From Mycolicibacterium sp. P1-18 (lineage in GTDB: Bacteria > Actinomycetota > Actinomycetes > Mycobacteriales > Mycobacteriaceae), in NCBI RefSeq assembly GCF_008329535.1, contig NZ_NPKR01000003.1, forward strand, positions 496,001-560,000: 64,000 nucleotides of DNA, read 5' to 3'. Numbering within the stretch: position 1 is the first letter of the stretch; each line of letters opens with the position of its first letter. Below the pieces are notes generated by a model, which had not been told where the DNA came from, ran no database searches, and worked only from the letters and a program-made list of their open reading frames with translations. Positions 1-8,468 of this stretch are shown piece after piece. A program made the translations under genes and the position numbers.

Positions 1-1255
1 CGGCGATGGGGCTGCTGGGGTCGTCGGCCGCGGCGGGGTTGACGGTGTCGTTGGCGCCGATGACCAGCACGACCGACGTGTCGTCGAAGTCGTCGTTGAT
101 CTCGTCCATCTCCAGGACGATGTCGTAGGGCACCTTGGCCTCGGCGAGCAGCACGTTCATGTGGCCGGGCAGACGGCCGGCGACGGGGTGGATGCCGAAC
201 CGGACGTTGACGCCGCGCTCGCGCAGCTTGCGGGTCAGGTCGGCGACGCCGTACTGCGCCTGGGCGACGGCCATGCCGTAGCCGGGGGTGATGATGACCG
301 AACTGGCGGAGGTGAGCAGTTCGGCGGCGTTCTCGGCGGTGATCTCCCGGTGCTCGCCGTAGTCCTTGTCCTCGGCCGGGCCGGCCTCGATGCCGAACCC
401 GCCGGCGATGACGGAGATGAACGACCGGTTCATGGCCTTGCACATGATGTAGGACAGGTAGGCACCGGAGGAGCCGACGAGCGCGCCGGTGACGATCAGC
501 AGGTCGTTGGACAGCAGGAAGCCCGACGCGGCGGCAGCCCAGCCCGAGTAGCTGTTGAGCATCGACACCACCACGGGCATGTCGCCGCCGCCGATGGAGG
601 CGACCAGGTGCCAGCCCAGCAGCAGCGCCAGCACGGTGACGACGATGAGCAGCCACAGCTGCGGGGTGATGACGAACCACACCGTGAGCGCGAAGAACAA
701 CACCAGCGCGCCGACGTTGAGGACGTTCTTGCCCGGCAGCATCAACGGGGTCGACTTGATCCGGGCCGAGAGCTTCAGGTTGGCCACGATCGACCCGGTG
801 AAGGTGACCGCGCCGATGAACACGCCGATGAACACCTCGGCGGAGTGGATGCCCAGCAGGTTCTGACCGTCGAGCACGGCGGCCTCGGCGCCGGCGAGGT
901 CACCCTCGACGTGCAGGTAGCCGTTCCAGCCGACCAGCACCGCGGCCAGGCCGACGAAGCTGTGCAGCAGCGCGATCAGTTCGGGCATGCCGGTCATCTC
1001 CACGACGCGGGCGCGCCACAGACCGATCGCGGCACCGATGGCCATCGCGCCGACCAGCAGGGCGATGCCCAGTGGCTCGATGTGGCGGCTGATGGCCAGG
1101 GCGATGGTGGCGATCAGCGCCACGGCCATGCCGGCCATGCCGAAGGTGTTGCCCGCACGGGAGGTTTCGTGCTTGGACAGTCCGGCCAGGGCCATGATGA
1201 ACAGCAGGGCCGCGACGACGTAGGCCGCGGTGGCAGTGGTCTCCAGGGTGAACAT
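1..1255 (-). CDS. pntB: NAD(P) transhydrogenase subunit beta (partial)
   Basis: Beta subunit of the proton-translocating transhydrogenase, which moves hydride between NADH and NADP in the inner membrane using the proton gradient. The visible 418 codons begin with a hydrophobic multi-span domain II (about residues 1-260), followed by the NADP-binding domain III with the [10 protein letters not shown] fingerprint and the segment [16 protein letters not shown]. The ATG at 1255 lies 3 bases after the pntA stop, so the two are translationally linked. The 3' end runs off the left edge; compared with a usual length near 475 residues, about 55 C-terminal residues are missing from the window. The identification is firm. 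Confidence 0.95.
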   Translation of the reverse strand, partial: MFTLETTATAAYVVAALLFIMALAGLSKHETSRAGNTFGMAGMAVALIATIALAISRHIEPLGIALLVGAMAIGAAIGLWRARVVEMTGMPELIALLHSFVGLAAVLVGWNGYLHVEGDLAGAEAAVLDGQNLLGIHSAEVFIGVFIGAVTFTGSIVANLKLSARIKSTPLMLPGKNVLNVGALVLFFALTVWFVITPQLWLLIVVTVLALLLGWHLVASIGGGDMPVVVSMLNSYSGWAAAASGFLLSNDLLIVTGALVGSSGAYLSYIMCKAMNRSFISVIAGGFGIEAGPAEDKDYGEHREITAENAAELLTSASSVIITPGYGMAVAQAQYGVADLTRKLRERGVNVRFGIHPVAGRLPGHMNVLLAEAKVPYDIVLEMDEINDDFDDTSVVLVIGANDTVNPAAADDPSSPIA

Positions 1256-1258
1256 GGG

Positions 1259-2785
1259 TTAGCTCCTCGAGAACATTGCGAGCATGCGACGCGTCACCGC
1301 GAAGCCGCCGAAGACGTTGATGCTGGCCAGCAGGATCGCGACGGCGGCCAGAGAGGTCACGACGGCGTCGCCGTGCCCGATTTGGAGCAGGGCGCCGACG
1401 ACGATGATCCCGGAGATCGCGTTGGTCACCGACATGAGTGGGGTGTGCAGGGCGTGGTGCACGTGCCCGATGACGTAGTAGCCGATCACGATGGCCAGCG
1501 CGAAGACCGTGAGGTGTACCTGCAGCGCCGCCGGTGACAGTGCGATGAGCAGGAAGAGCACCGCGGCGGCGGCGAAGGTGATGCCCAGCCGGCGTCCGGC
1601 GGTCATCGGTTCCTTCACGGGCTTGGCCTGCACCGGGGCTGCGGCGACGGCGGCGGCCGGGGCGGCGGACACCTGTACCGGGGGTGGCGGCCAGGTGATC
1701 TCGCCGTCGTGCACGACGGTCACCGACCGCTGCACCACGTCGTCGAAGTTGAGGGTGAGCCGGCCGTCCTTCTCCGGGGTCACCAGCTTGAGCAGGTTGA
1801 CGAGGTTGGTGCCGTAGAGCTGCGACGCCGTGGCGGGTAGCCGTCCGGCGAGGTCGGTGTAGCCGATGATCGTCACGCCGTTGGCGGTGACGACGGCCTG
1901 GTCCTTGACGGTGCCCTCGACGTTGCCGCCGTTGGCGGCGGCCATGTCGACGATGACGCTGCCCGGCGTCATGGAGGCGACCATCTCGGCGGTGATGATG
2001 CGGGGCGCGGGGCGGCCGGGGATCAGTGCGGTGGTGATGATGATGTCGACGTCTTTTGCCTGCTCGGCGTAGAGCGCGGCCTCGCGGACCTTGTAGTCCT
2101 CGCCCATCTCCTTGGCGTAGCCGGTGGCCGAGACCTCGGCGGCCTCCTTGTCCACGTACAGGTACTCCCCGCCGAGGGACTTGACCTGGTCGGCGACCTC
2201 GGGGCGCGGGTCGGTGGCCCGCACGACGGCGCCCATGCTGCCTGCGGCGCCGATGGCGGCCAGTCCGGCGACGCCGGCGCCGACGACGAGCACCTTGGCC
2301 GGGGGCACCTTGCCGGCGGCGGTGACCTGACCGGTGAAGAACCGGCCGAAGGCGTGCGCGGATTCGACGACGGCGCGGTAGCCGGCGATGTTGGCCATCG
2401 AGGACAGCACGTCGAGTGACTGCGCCCGGGAGATGCGGGGGACGGCGTCCATCGCCAGCACCGTGATCGGCCGGGTGGACAACGCCTCGAGCAGTTCGGG
2501 CTTCAGCGCCGGGGAGATCAAGCCGACCACGGTCGCGTGATCGGCCAGCGCGGCGATCTCGGCGTCGTTGGGGGCGTTGACCTTGAGCACGACCTCCGAA
2601 CCCCACGGGTCCCCGACACTGGCGCCGGCCTCGACGTAGGCGGCGTCGGCGAAGCTGGAGGCCTCCCCCGCACCGGACTCCACGACTACCGAGTAGCCCA
2701 GCTTGAGAAGTTGCCCGACGGTCTGCGGTGTGGCGGCGACACGCGTCTCACCCGCGTGAGACTCGCGCGGAATCCCGATCTGCAT
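1259..2785 (-). CDS. pntA: NAD(P) transhydrogenase subunit alpha, fused PntAA-PntAB form
   Basis: A 508-residue alpha subunit that binds NAD(H). The start [20 protein letters not shown] matches the classical PntA N terminus, so the ATG at 2785 is preferred over an upstream in-frame codon at 2824. Residues about 1-370 form domain I, with the dinucleotide motif [19 protein letters not shown] Pro/Ala-rich linker (about 375-400) then leads to several membrane spans ending [18 protein letters not shown]. tuberculosis encodes these two parts as separate genes (pntAa, pntAb); here they are one polypeptide, as in E. coli. It lies 3 bases upstream of pntB and 49 bases downstream of the corA-type gene on the same strand, so the three may be co-transcribed. 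Confidence 0.95.
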   Translation of the reverse strand: MQIGIPRESHAGETRVAATPQTVGQLLKLGYSVVVESGAGEASSFADAAYVEAGASVGDPWGSEVVLKVNAPNDAEIAALADHATVVGLISPALKPELLEALSTRPITVLAMDAVPRISRAQSLDVLSSMANIAGYRAVVESAHAFGRFFTGQVTAAGKVPPAKVLVVGAGVAGLAAIGAAGSMGAVVRATDPRPEVADQVKSLGGEYLYVDKEAAEVSATGYAKEMGEDYKVREAALYAEQAKDVDIIITTALIPGRPAPRIITAEMVASMTPGSVIVDMAAANGGNVEGTVKDQAVVTANGVTIIGYTDLAGRLPATASQLYGTNLVNLLKLVTPEKDGRLTLNFDDVVQRSVTVVHDGEITWPPPPVQVSAAPAAAVAAAPVQAKPVKEPMTAGRRLGITFAAAAVLFLLIALSPAALQVHLTVFALAIVIGYYVIGHVHHALHTPLMSVTNAISGIIVVGALLQIGHGDAVVTSLAAVAILLASINVFGGFAVTRRMLAMFSRS

Positions 2786-2834
2786 CCGAAGAGTCTCGCA
2801 TTTGCTCACTGCCGACGTGCGCACACCTCGGCGC

Positions 2835-3839
2835 TTACAGCCAGTCTCTCCTGCGGAACATCACGTACAGGATGGCCACCATCAGCACGATGACCACCGA
2901 GCTGGCGACGAAGCCCGCCACGGTGTTGATGCCGGGGTACTCGACGTTCTGGCCGTAGAAGCCGGTGACGGCCGTGGGCACGGCGATGATCGCCGCCCAC
3001 CCGGTCAGTTTCTTCATCACCGTGTTCAGCCGGGCGTCCTGCAGCGAGAGGTTCGTCTCGAACACGGTGGTCACCATGTCGCGAAGCGACTCCGTCCACT
3101 CCGAGGCACGCAGCACGTGGTCGTAGAGGTCGTCGTACAGCGGGTTGAGCTCGGGCGAGGTCTTCGAGTCCAGCCGCCGGCTCTTGATGGCGCTGACGAC
3201 CTCGCGCATCGGCAGCACCACCCGGCGCAGCTCGACGAGGTCCTTGCGGTACCGGAAGGTGCGGCGCTGCAGCCCGCGCATGGGGCCGTTCTCGTCGAAC
3301 AACTCGTCCTCGAGTGACTCGATGCCGTCGTCGAGGTTCTGCACGGCGTCGAAGTGACCGTCCACCACGACGTCGAGCAGGCCGTGTACCAGCGCCCCGA
3401 CGCCGTACTGCTGCCCACCGAGCTCGTCGAAGCGCCGGGAGACCTCGTCCATGCCGAACCCCGGGTCGTCGCCCGCCAGCGGTGGCAACCGCACCGTGAT
3501 GAGTCCACGCGGCAGCACGAACGCCGAAATGCGGTGCTTCACCAGCGTGGACGTCGAGTCGTCGACCGGGTCGAGCATCTGGATCGCGTAGACCGTGAAG
3601 AACGTGTGCGTGTGGTAAACGGTCGCCTTGGTGCGCTCGTTGGGCGCCGTCGAGTCCTCGACCGCCCACATGTTCAGCTTCAGTTCGTCGGCCAGCGCGG
3701 TGAGCGTCTCGTGGTCGGGGTCGTAGATGTCGGCCCACACCAGGGTGTCCTCGGAGCTCAGACAGTCGGAGATGGCCGAGAACGTGAAGCCCTCCGCCGG
3801 TTCGCCCCGAACCCACATCCGTCCGCGCACCTCGGTCAT
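2835..3839 (-). CDS. corA: CorA-family divalent metal (Mg2+/Co2+) channel
   Basis: A 334-residue member of the 2-TM-GxN family of pentameric metal channels. The long acidic and charged cytoplasmic part (about 1-270) includes the typical helix region [19 protein letters not shown]. Two C-terminal membrane segments follow, with the pore signature at GFYGQN between them and the basic tail FRRRDWL. The canonical signature is YGMN; here the middle residue is Gln, a GxN variant. I chose the ATG at 3839 (MTEVRGRMW) because the upstream extension to 3947 is unlike the family. The function follows from family membership; the preferred ion cannot be read from the sequence. Confidence 0.85.
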   Translation of the reverse strand: MTEVRGRMWVRGEPAEGFTFSAISDCLSSEDTLVWADIYDPDHETLTALADELKLNMWAVEDSTAPNERTKATVYHTHTFFTVYAIQMLDPVDDSTSTLVKHRISAFVLPRGLITVRLPPLAGDDPGFGMDEVSRRFDELGGQQYGVGALVHGLLDVVVDGHFDAVQNLDDGIESLEDELFDENGPMRGLQRRTFRYRKDLVELRRVVLPMREVVSAIKSRRLDSKTSPELNPLYDDLYDHVLRASEWTESLRDMVTTVFETNLSLQDARLNTVMKKLTGWAAIIAVPTAVTGFYGQNVEYPGINTVAGFVASSVVIVLMVAILYVMFRRRDWL

Positions 3840-3936
3840 GGCGTCATCATCCCGTAGGAGTCTGGCATCTCGGTTGGGCACCGATCCCGCAACGAGATCC
3901 ACGGGCCTGATGCAATCACGGCGGGGTGGCCCCACG

Positions 3937-4248
3937 ATGGCTGTCATGAGCGTGGTGGTCGAACGGGGACTCGCGCGATGTCCACGATGCGTGGCCGTCG
4001 CCGACTACACCTTCGTCGAGTCAGGCCCCAATTCCTTACGCTACGAAGTGCATTGCGGCAAGTGCGGCGAGGCCTACTGCGAAGTGCACACGCCCGTGGC
4101 CCCCGACTTCACCGCAGCCGTCGACGCGTTGGTGGTGCTTCCGCCGCCGGCCGTGCCGTCCGCCCTCGACGTACGCAAGCGGCAGGCCATGGCGTGGCTG
4201 GCCAGCCTGCGCGCCAAGACGTCGGCGCGGGTCGGCCGGGGCACCTAG
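3937..4248 (+). CDS. Small zinc-ribbon-like hypothetical protein
   Basis: A 103-residue protein of unknown function. Two Cys pairs, CPRC near residue 15 and CGKC near residue 45, followed by a nearby YCEVH, suggest a single zinc ribbon. The C-terminal half is Ala/Val/Pro-rich and then basic (DVRKRQAMAWLASLRAK). The ATG at 3937 has a G-rich Shine-Dalgarno-like stretch 7 bases upstream; an ATG at 3946 is the alternative start. It is divergent from the corA-type gene and convergent with the sigma factor gene, with a hairpin after its stop. Codon usage looks coding, but I do not recognise the family, and a spurious ORF is not excluded. Confidence 0.55.
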   Translation: MAVMSVVVERGLARCPRCVAVADYTFVESGPNSLRYEVHCGKCGEAYCEVHTPVAPDFTAAVDALVVLPPPAVPSALDVRKRQAMAWLASLRAKTSARVGRGT

Positions 4249-4259
4249 CGCACGAGCGA

Positions 4260-4288
4260 GGCCCCTCCCCGGATACCGGAAAGGGGCC
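4260..4288. terminator. Bidirectional hairpin between convergent genes
   Basis: GGCCCCT (4260-4266) pairs with AGGGGCC (4282-4288), and an inner CCGG (4269-4272) pairs with CCGG (4276-4279) around an ATA loop. It sits between the convergent zinc-ribbon and sigma factor genes, so it can stop transcription from both sides. There is no T-tract, which is common for mycobacterial terminators. Confidence 0.6.
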
Positions 4289-4302
4289 CCATCGACGCGG
4301 GT

Positions 4303-5082
4303 CTACAACTGGTTGCGCAGCTCCCGCAAGGTCTTCTCCAGGATTCGGGACACGTGCATCTGGGACACCCCGATGCGCTCGGCGATCTGGCTTTGCGTCA
4401 TTGACTCGAAGAACCGCAGGTAGAGCACCGTGCGCTCCCGCTCCGGCAGCGCCGCGAGCAACGGGCGGACGGTCTCCTGGTCGGTGATGCGGTCGAACTC
4501 GACGTCGATGTCGCCGACGGTGTCCGACACCATCCGCGGAGCCGAATCGCCACTGGAGACGGGCGCGTCGATGGAGTGCACGCGGTACGCCTCGGCGGCC
4601 AGCAGGCTGTCGACGATGTCCTCGCGGCGCATGTCGAGGAGTTCGGCCAGCTGCCCGGCTGTCGGCGCCCGTCCCAGGGTTTGCGTCAATTCCATTGTCG
4701 CCCTGGTGATGTGGCCATGACGATCCTTGAGGCGACGCGGCACGTGCATCGACCAACCGTGATCGCGGAAGTGCCTGCGCACCTCACCCATCATCGTCGG
4801 GACCGCGAAGGCCACGAAGTGCGAACCCTTGGTCGGGTCGAACCGGTTTACGGCCTTGACCAGGCCCAACCTGGCGACCTGGGTCAGGTCTTCGATGTCC
4901 TCGCCGCGGCCTCCGTAGTGGCGGGCGATCCGGTCGGCCAGCGGAAGGCACCGGTTGAAGATGGCGTCGCGACGACGGTCGAGGTCGACGGCGCCACCCA
5001 TGGTGTGGAACATCTCCATGACGTCGGCGTATTCGTCGACTTCCTGGACGTCGGTGTCTGGACGCTCGAGTTGGACGGTCAC
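4303..5082 (-). CDS. RNA polymerase sigma factor, SigF/SigB family
   Basis: A 259-residue group 3 sigma-70 factor of the stress-type SigF/SigB/SigG class. Region 2 contains RIARHYGGRGEDIEDLTQVARLGL and AVPTMMGEVRRHFRDHGW. Region 3 includes the HVPRRLKDRHG segment, and region 4 has LPERERTVLYLRFFESMTQSQIA followed by the helix-turn-helix IGVSQMHVSRIL. The GTG at 5082 (VTVQLERPD) gives the same length as M. tuberculosis SigF (about 261); earlier in-frame codons would add a Cys-rich extension unlike the family. No RsbW/UsfX-type anti-sigma gene is adjacent, unlike the canonical sigF locus, so this is probably a SigF paralogue. Confidence 0.9.
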   Translation of the reverse strand: MTVQLERPDTDVQEVDEYADVMEMFHTMGGAVDLDRRRDAIFNRCLPLADRIARHYGGRGEDIEDLTQVARLGLVKAVNRFDPTKGSHFVAFAVPTMMGEVRRHFRDHGWSMHVPRRLKDRHGHITRATMELTQTLGRAPTAGQLAELLDMRREDIVDSLLAAEAYRVHSIDAPVSSGDSAPRMVSDTVGDIDVEFDRITDQETVRPLLAALPERERTVLYLRFFESMTQSQIAERIGVSQMHVSRILEKTLRELRNQL

Positions 5083-5560
5083 GAGAAGATCACCCCGACA
5101 AAGTCTCTGGCGGTAGTTTCCGTTGTGCAGCAATGGTTTCCCACAGTTGGACCCCCTAACAGGCGTCCAAGGGGCACAGCGCGACACGAAGAATGTCTTA
5201 GTGCAGCGTCGAGCCCAATCCGTCTACGACGGAACCGGCAATTTGCCGTAGCCTCGCGGGGGAATGTCCGGGTTCGACGACTCGCAGGTTTTCTCAACGA
5301 GATCGGCGTCACCCAGATGGCGTCGCGGGGCTTCGTGCCCGCTTTGCACTAAACGGGAATGTCCTTACTGGACGAGACCCACCCTACGCCCTTTGGCTAC
5401 CGACGGGTAGGCCGGTGACTAAAACTCTCGGTGAGCGCAGCCGTATCCGTACCCCGTGGAAACCGCTACAAACAGCGGGTGACCACGACGCCGTCGGGCA
5501 GTAGCTGCTGTCGCTGAACGTCTTCCGTCCAGCCCAGCAACCCCGAAAGTCGTAGGAACC
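5083..5560. other. Intergenic region between divergent sigma factor and ABC operon
   Basis: 478 bases without a convincing gene. It must hold the promoters of the sigma factor (minus) and the importer operon (plus). I see a possible SigF-type promoter at 5450-5473 and a weak inverted repeat around 5395-5413 (GGCTACC...GGGTAGG). No riboswitch that I recognise is present. Short open frames here lack coding character. Confidence 0.6.
5450..5473 (-). promoter_or_regulatory. Possible SigF-type promoter
   Basis: On the minus strand, GTTT (5473-5470) is followed after 15 bases by GGGTA (5454-5450). This fits the mycobacterial SigF consensus GTTT-N15-17-GGGTA. It points towards the SigF-family gene starting at 5082, but would leave a leader of about 350 bases. 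It was found by eye and could be chance. Confidence 0.35.
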
Positions 5561-6424
5561 GTGTCCGTCTTCGTAGACATCACCCCGGACGAGTCGCACG
5601 TCGACTCGCCACCATCGCGCACGCCGGGCAACAAGTGGCGCGGCCGGCTGACCAGGGCAGCCCTTCCCCTCCTGTCGGTCGTCGTATTCGGGATCGGCTG
5701 GCAGCTCGTCGCCGTGGCGGGCCTGTGGAATCAGACCTTCGTGCCCTACCCCAGTACCGTCTGGAAGGCGTTCGTCGACGTCTCGACCACCCACGACGGC
5801 ACCCGGGGCTACGCGGGCTACCTGCTGTGGGAGCACCTGTACATGACCCTTCGGCGCGTGCTGGTCGGCGTCGTGATCGGCGTCGGCCTCGGCGTCGCGC
5901 TCGGCCTGGTCATGGGTTCCGTCGGATGGGTGCGCAGTGTCCTCGAGCCCTGGCTCACCTTCCTGCGGGCACTCCCGCCGCTGGCCTACTTCTTCCTGCT
6001 GGTCATCTGGCTGGGCATCGACGAGGCGCCGAAGATCACCCTGCTCGCGCTGGCCGCACTTCCGCCCGCCGCCGTCGCGACGACCGCCGCGGTGGTCGCG
6101 GCACCCGTCGGACTGACCGAGGCCGCACGGGCGCTCGGGGCCAGCCGCCTGCAGGTGATCCGCGACGTCGTGGTGCCGTCGGCCCTCCCGGAGACCTTCA
6201 CCGGCATCCGACTGGCGGTCGGCATGGCCTACTCCTCGGTGGTCGCCGCCGAGCTGTTCAACGGCATTCCCGGCATCGGCGGCCTCGTCAAGGACGCAAG
6301 CAACTACAACAACACCCCCGTGGTTCTCGTCGGCATCTTCGCCATCGGATTCTCGGGCCTGATCATCGACGGTCTACTTCGCGCGATCGAGCGGCGAGCC
6401 GTCCCATGGAGAGGAAAGATATGA
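5561..6424 (+). CDS. ABC transporter permease, SsuC/TauC/NrtB class
   Basis: A 287-residue inner-membrane permease of a nitrate/sulfonate/taurine-type importer. A cytoplasmic N-terminal tail of about 35 residues is followed by six predicted membrane spans. The coupling-helix (EAA) region reads TEAARALGASRLQVIRDVVVP, as expected for this family. The GTG at 5561 has AGGA a few bases upstream. The stop overlaps the next gene's start by 4 bases (ATGA), so the genes form an operon with the binding protein and ATPase. The substrate is not readable; no sulfonatase or monooxygenase gene is adjacent. Confidence 0.9.
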   Translation: MSVFVDITPDESHVDSPPSRTPGNKWRGRLTRAALPLLSVVVFGIGWQLVAVAGLWNQTFVPYPSTVWKAFVDVSTTHDGTRGYAGYLLWEHLYMTLRRVLVGVVIGVGLGVALGLVMGSVGWVRSVLEPWLTFLRALPPLAYFFLLVIWLGIDEAPKITLLALAALPPAAVATTAAVVAAPVGLTEAARALGASRLQVIRDVVVPSALPETFTGIRLAVGMAYSSVVAAELFNGIPGIGGLVKDASNYNNTPVVLVGIFAIGFSGLIIDGLLRAIERRAVPWRGKI

Positions 6425-7449
6425 AGCTGAGGGCACTCCTCGTGGCGGCAGCCGTCTCGACCCTGGCGCTCGCCGGCTGCTCGGTGGACAACTCGGGTCA
6501 GGACGCCAGCAAGCCGACGATTCGCATTGGGTACCAGACGTTTCCGAGCGGCGACCTGATCGTCAAGAACAACAAGTGGCTCGAAACGGCGCTGCCCGAC
6601 TACAACATCAAGTGGATCAAGTTCGACTCCGGCGCCGACATCAACACCGCGTTCATCGCCAAGGAACTCGACTTCGGCGCGCTTGGTTCCAGCCCGGTGG
6701 CCCGCGGCCTGTCCGCGCCACTGAACATCCCGTACAAGGTCGCCTTCGTGCTCGACGTGGCGGGCGACAACGAGGCGCTGGTGGCCCGCAACGACAGCGG
6801 CGTCAACACCATTGCCGACCTGAAGGGCAAGCGCATCGGCACCCCGTTCGCGTCCACCGCGCACTACAGCCTGTTGGCCGCCCTGGCGCAAAACAACTTG
6901 TCTCCCAACGACGTTCGTCTGGTCGACCTCCAGCCCCAGGCAATCCTCGCGGCGTGGGAGCGCGGTGACATCGACGCGGCCTACACCTGGCTGCCCACCC
7001 TCGACGACCTGCGCAAGACGGGCAAGGACCTGATCACCAGTCGTCAGTTGGCCAAGGACGGCAAGCCCACGCTGGACCTCGGCGCCGTCGCGGACGACTT
7101 CGCGACGGCGCATCCCGAGGTCGTCGACAAGTGGCGGCAGCAGGAGGCGCGTGCCCTCTCGACCATCAAGGACGATCCCGCCGCCGCGGCCAAGGCCATC
7201 GCATCGGAGATCGGCCTGACGCCGGAAGCCGTTGAGGGACAGCTGAAGCAGGGCATCTACTTGACGCCTCAAGAACTGACCTCCGCCGAATGGCTCGGCA
7301 CCGAGGCCGCGCCGGGCAAGATCGCCGACAACCTGGAGAGCGCGTCGCAGTTCCTCGCCGAACAGAAGCAGATCCCGGCGGCGGCGCCGCTGAAGACGTT
7401 CCAGGACGCGATCTACACCAAGGGTCTGCCCGATGCCCTCAATCAGTGA
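6421..7449 (+). CDS. ABC transporter substrate-binding lipoprotein, SsuA/TauA class
   Basis: A 342-residue binding protein anchored outside the membrane. The signal peptide ends in the lipobox LALAGC (Cys about residue 20). The mature part starts with IRIGYQTFPSGDLIVKN and has the class features LKGKRIGTPFASTAHY and AAWERGDIDAAYTWLP. These are typical of NMT1/THI5-like binding proteins for aliphatic sulfonates, taurine or nitrate. It overlaps the permease gene by 4 bases and the ATPase gene by 17, which implies coupled translation. The exact ligand is unknown. Confidence 0.9.
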   Translation: MKLRALLVAAAVSTLALAGCSVDNSGQDASKPTIRIGYQTFPSGDLIVKNNKWLETALPDYNIKWIKFDSGADINTAFIAKELDFGALGSSPVARGLSAPLNIPYKVAFVLDVAGDNEALVARNDSGVNTIADLKGKRIGTPFASTAHYSLLAALAQNNLSPNDVRLVDLQPQAILAAWERGDIDAAYTWLPTLDDLRKTGKDLITSRQLAKDGKPTLDLGAVADDFATAHPEVVDKWRQQEARALSTIKDDPAAAAKAIASEIGLTPEAVEGQLKQGIYLTPQELTSAEWLGTEAAPGKIADNLESASQFLAEQKQIPAAAPLKTFQDAIYTKGLPDALNQ

Positions 7450-8206
7450 CGTCCGCGGTGGGGTGCGGATCGAGAATCTCGCACACCGCTACGGCGACGT
7501 GACGGCCCTCGGCCCGGTCGACCTGGACGTCGAACCCGGCGCGTTCCTGGTGCTGGTCGGGGCGTCCGGGTGCGGCAAGAGCACCCTGCTGCGGCTGATC
7601 GCCGGCTTCGAGGAGCCGACCGCAGGCAGCGTCCGCGTGTCGGGCGACGCGCCAAGTCCGGGGGTGACGGCAGGCGTCGTCTTCCAGCAGCCGCGGCTCT
7701 TTCCGTGGCGGACGGTCGGTGGCAACGTCGACCTGGCGCTGAAGTACGCCAAGGTGCCGAAGGAGCGACGGGCCGACCGTCGCGACGAGTTGCTCCTGCG
7801 AGTGGGCCTCGAGGGCACCGCGGACCGCAAGATCTGGGAGATCAGCGGCGGTCAACAGCAACGGGTCGCCATCGCGAGGGCCCTGGCGGCCGAGACGCCG
7901 CTCTTCCTGCTCGACGAGCCGTTCGCCGCACTCGATGCGCTGACGAGGGAACGACTGCAGGAAGACGTGCGTCAGGTGAGCGCCGAAACGGGCCGGACCA
8001 CGGTGTTCGTCACGCACAGCGCCGACGAGGCGGCGTTCCTGGGCTCGCGAATCGTCGTGCTGACCCGGCGGCCGGGCCAGGTCGCCCTGGACCTACCCGT
8101 CGACCTGCCGCGCTCCGGGGTGGACCCCGACGAACTCAGGAGATCGCCGGAATACACCCGGTTGCGCGCCGAAGTCGGCCGCGCCGTAAAGGCCGCGGCC
8201 GCCTAA
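7433..8206 (+). CDS. ABC transporter ATP-binding protein, SsuB/TauB class
   Basis: The 257-residue ATPase of the importer encoded by the two preceding genes. It has Walker A GASGCGKST (about residues 43-51), the Q-loop at VVFQQPRLFPW, signature ISGGQQQRVAIARAL, Walker B LFLLDEPFAALD and the H-loop in VFVTHSADEA. The ATG at 7433 lies inside the 3' end of the binding protein gene. The stop (8204-8206) is 8 bases from the convergent stop of a tiny minus-strand gene, within a short palindrome. Confidence 0.93.
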   Translation: MPSISDVRGGVRIENLAHRYGDVTALGPVDLDVEPGAFLVLVGASGCGKSTLLRLIAGFEEPTAGSVRVSGDAPSPGVTAGVVFQQPRLFPWRTVGGNVDLALKYAKVPKERRADRRDELLLRVGLEGTADRKIWEISGGQQQRVAIARALAAETPLFLLDEPFAALDALTRERLQEDVRQVSAETGRTTVFVTHSADEAAFLGSRIVVLTRRPGQVALDLPVDLPRSGVDPDELRRSPEYTRLRAEVGRAVKAAAA

Positions 8207-8214
8207 CTGGCTGG

Positions 8215-8325
8215 TTAGACCGGCGGGTACGCCGGCGGCGGGTAGACGCCGCGCAGGCCCCACGGGATGAAGTTGAAGAAGTACTCGGCTTCGTCGCTGA
8301 TGTCGTAGTCAGGATTCGGATCCAT
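8215..8325 (-). CDS. 36-residue peptide, hypothetical
   Basis: A tiny gene with full expression signals: a TAGACT minus-10 box at 8362-8357, a perfect GGAGGT at 8335-8330, and ATG at 8325 (5 bases after GGAGG; an ATG at 8328 is an alternative). The peptide has an acidic N-terminal half (MDPNPDYDISDEAEYFF), an aromatic centre and a Pro/Tyr-rich end (PWGLRGVYPPPAYPPV). No signal peptide or membrane span is evident. It is divergent from the TetR gene. From memory, M. tuberculosis has a small annotated gene, Rv0157A, in the same relative place next to TetR Rv0158; I could not compare sequences. The function is unknown. Confidence 0.65.
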   Translation of the reverse strand: MDPNPDYDISDEAEYFFNFIPWGLRGVYPPPAYPPV

Positions 8326-8408
8326 CATTACCTCCATGCGGGCCGACTTTGAGCAAAGTCTAGCCCGTAACGAGCCGCGCCGACCAGTGGACGCGGGGGA
8401 TTGCCTAG

Positions 8409-8429
8409 ACTGGCCAACCAGTTGATTGG
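8409..8429. promoter_or_regulatory. Putative TetR operator
   Basis: ACTGG-CCAA-CCAGT (8409-8422) is a perfect 14-base inverted repeat, overlapped by a second imperfect one, CCAACCAG...GATTGG (8414-8429). It overlaps a plus-strand minus-10-like TAGACT (8406-8411), 40-60 bases upstream of the TetR start. This is the expected place for autoregulation and for control of the divergent peptide gene. Confidence 0.4.
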
Positions 8430-8468
8430 TACCCGGGTGGAGCCCCGGCCTACATATAGTGAGTCGCC

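Noticed and set aside
161..1537. Long open frame on the plus strand opposite pntB/pntA
   Set aside because: Antisense shadow: Gly/Asp/His/Gln-rich composition without domains, while the minus strand encodes clear PntA and PntB.
5083..5560. Riboswitch upstream of the importer operon
   Set aside because: No conserved riboswitch core that I recognise; only short weak hairpins.
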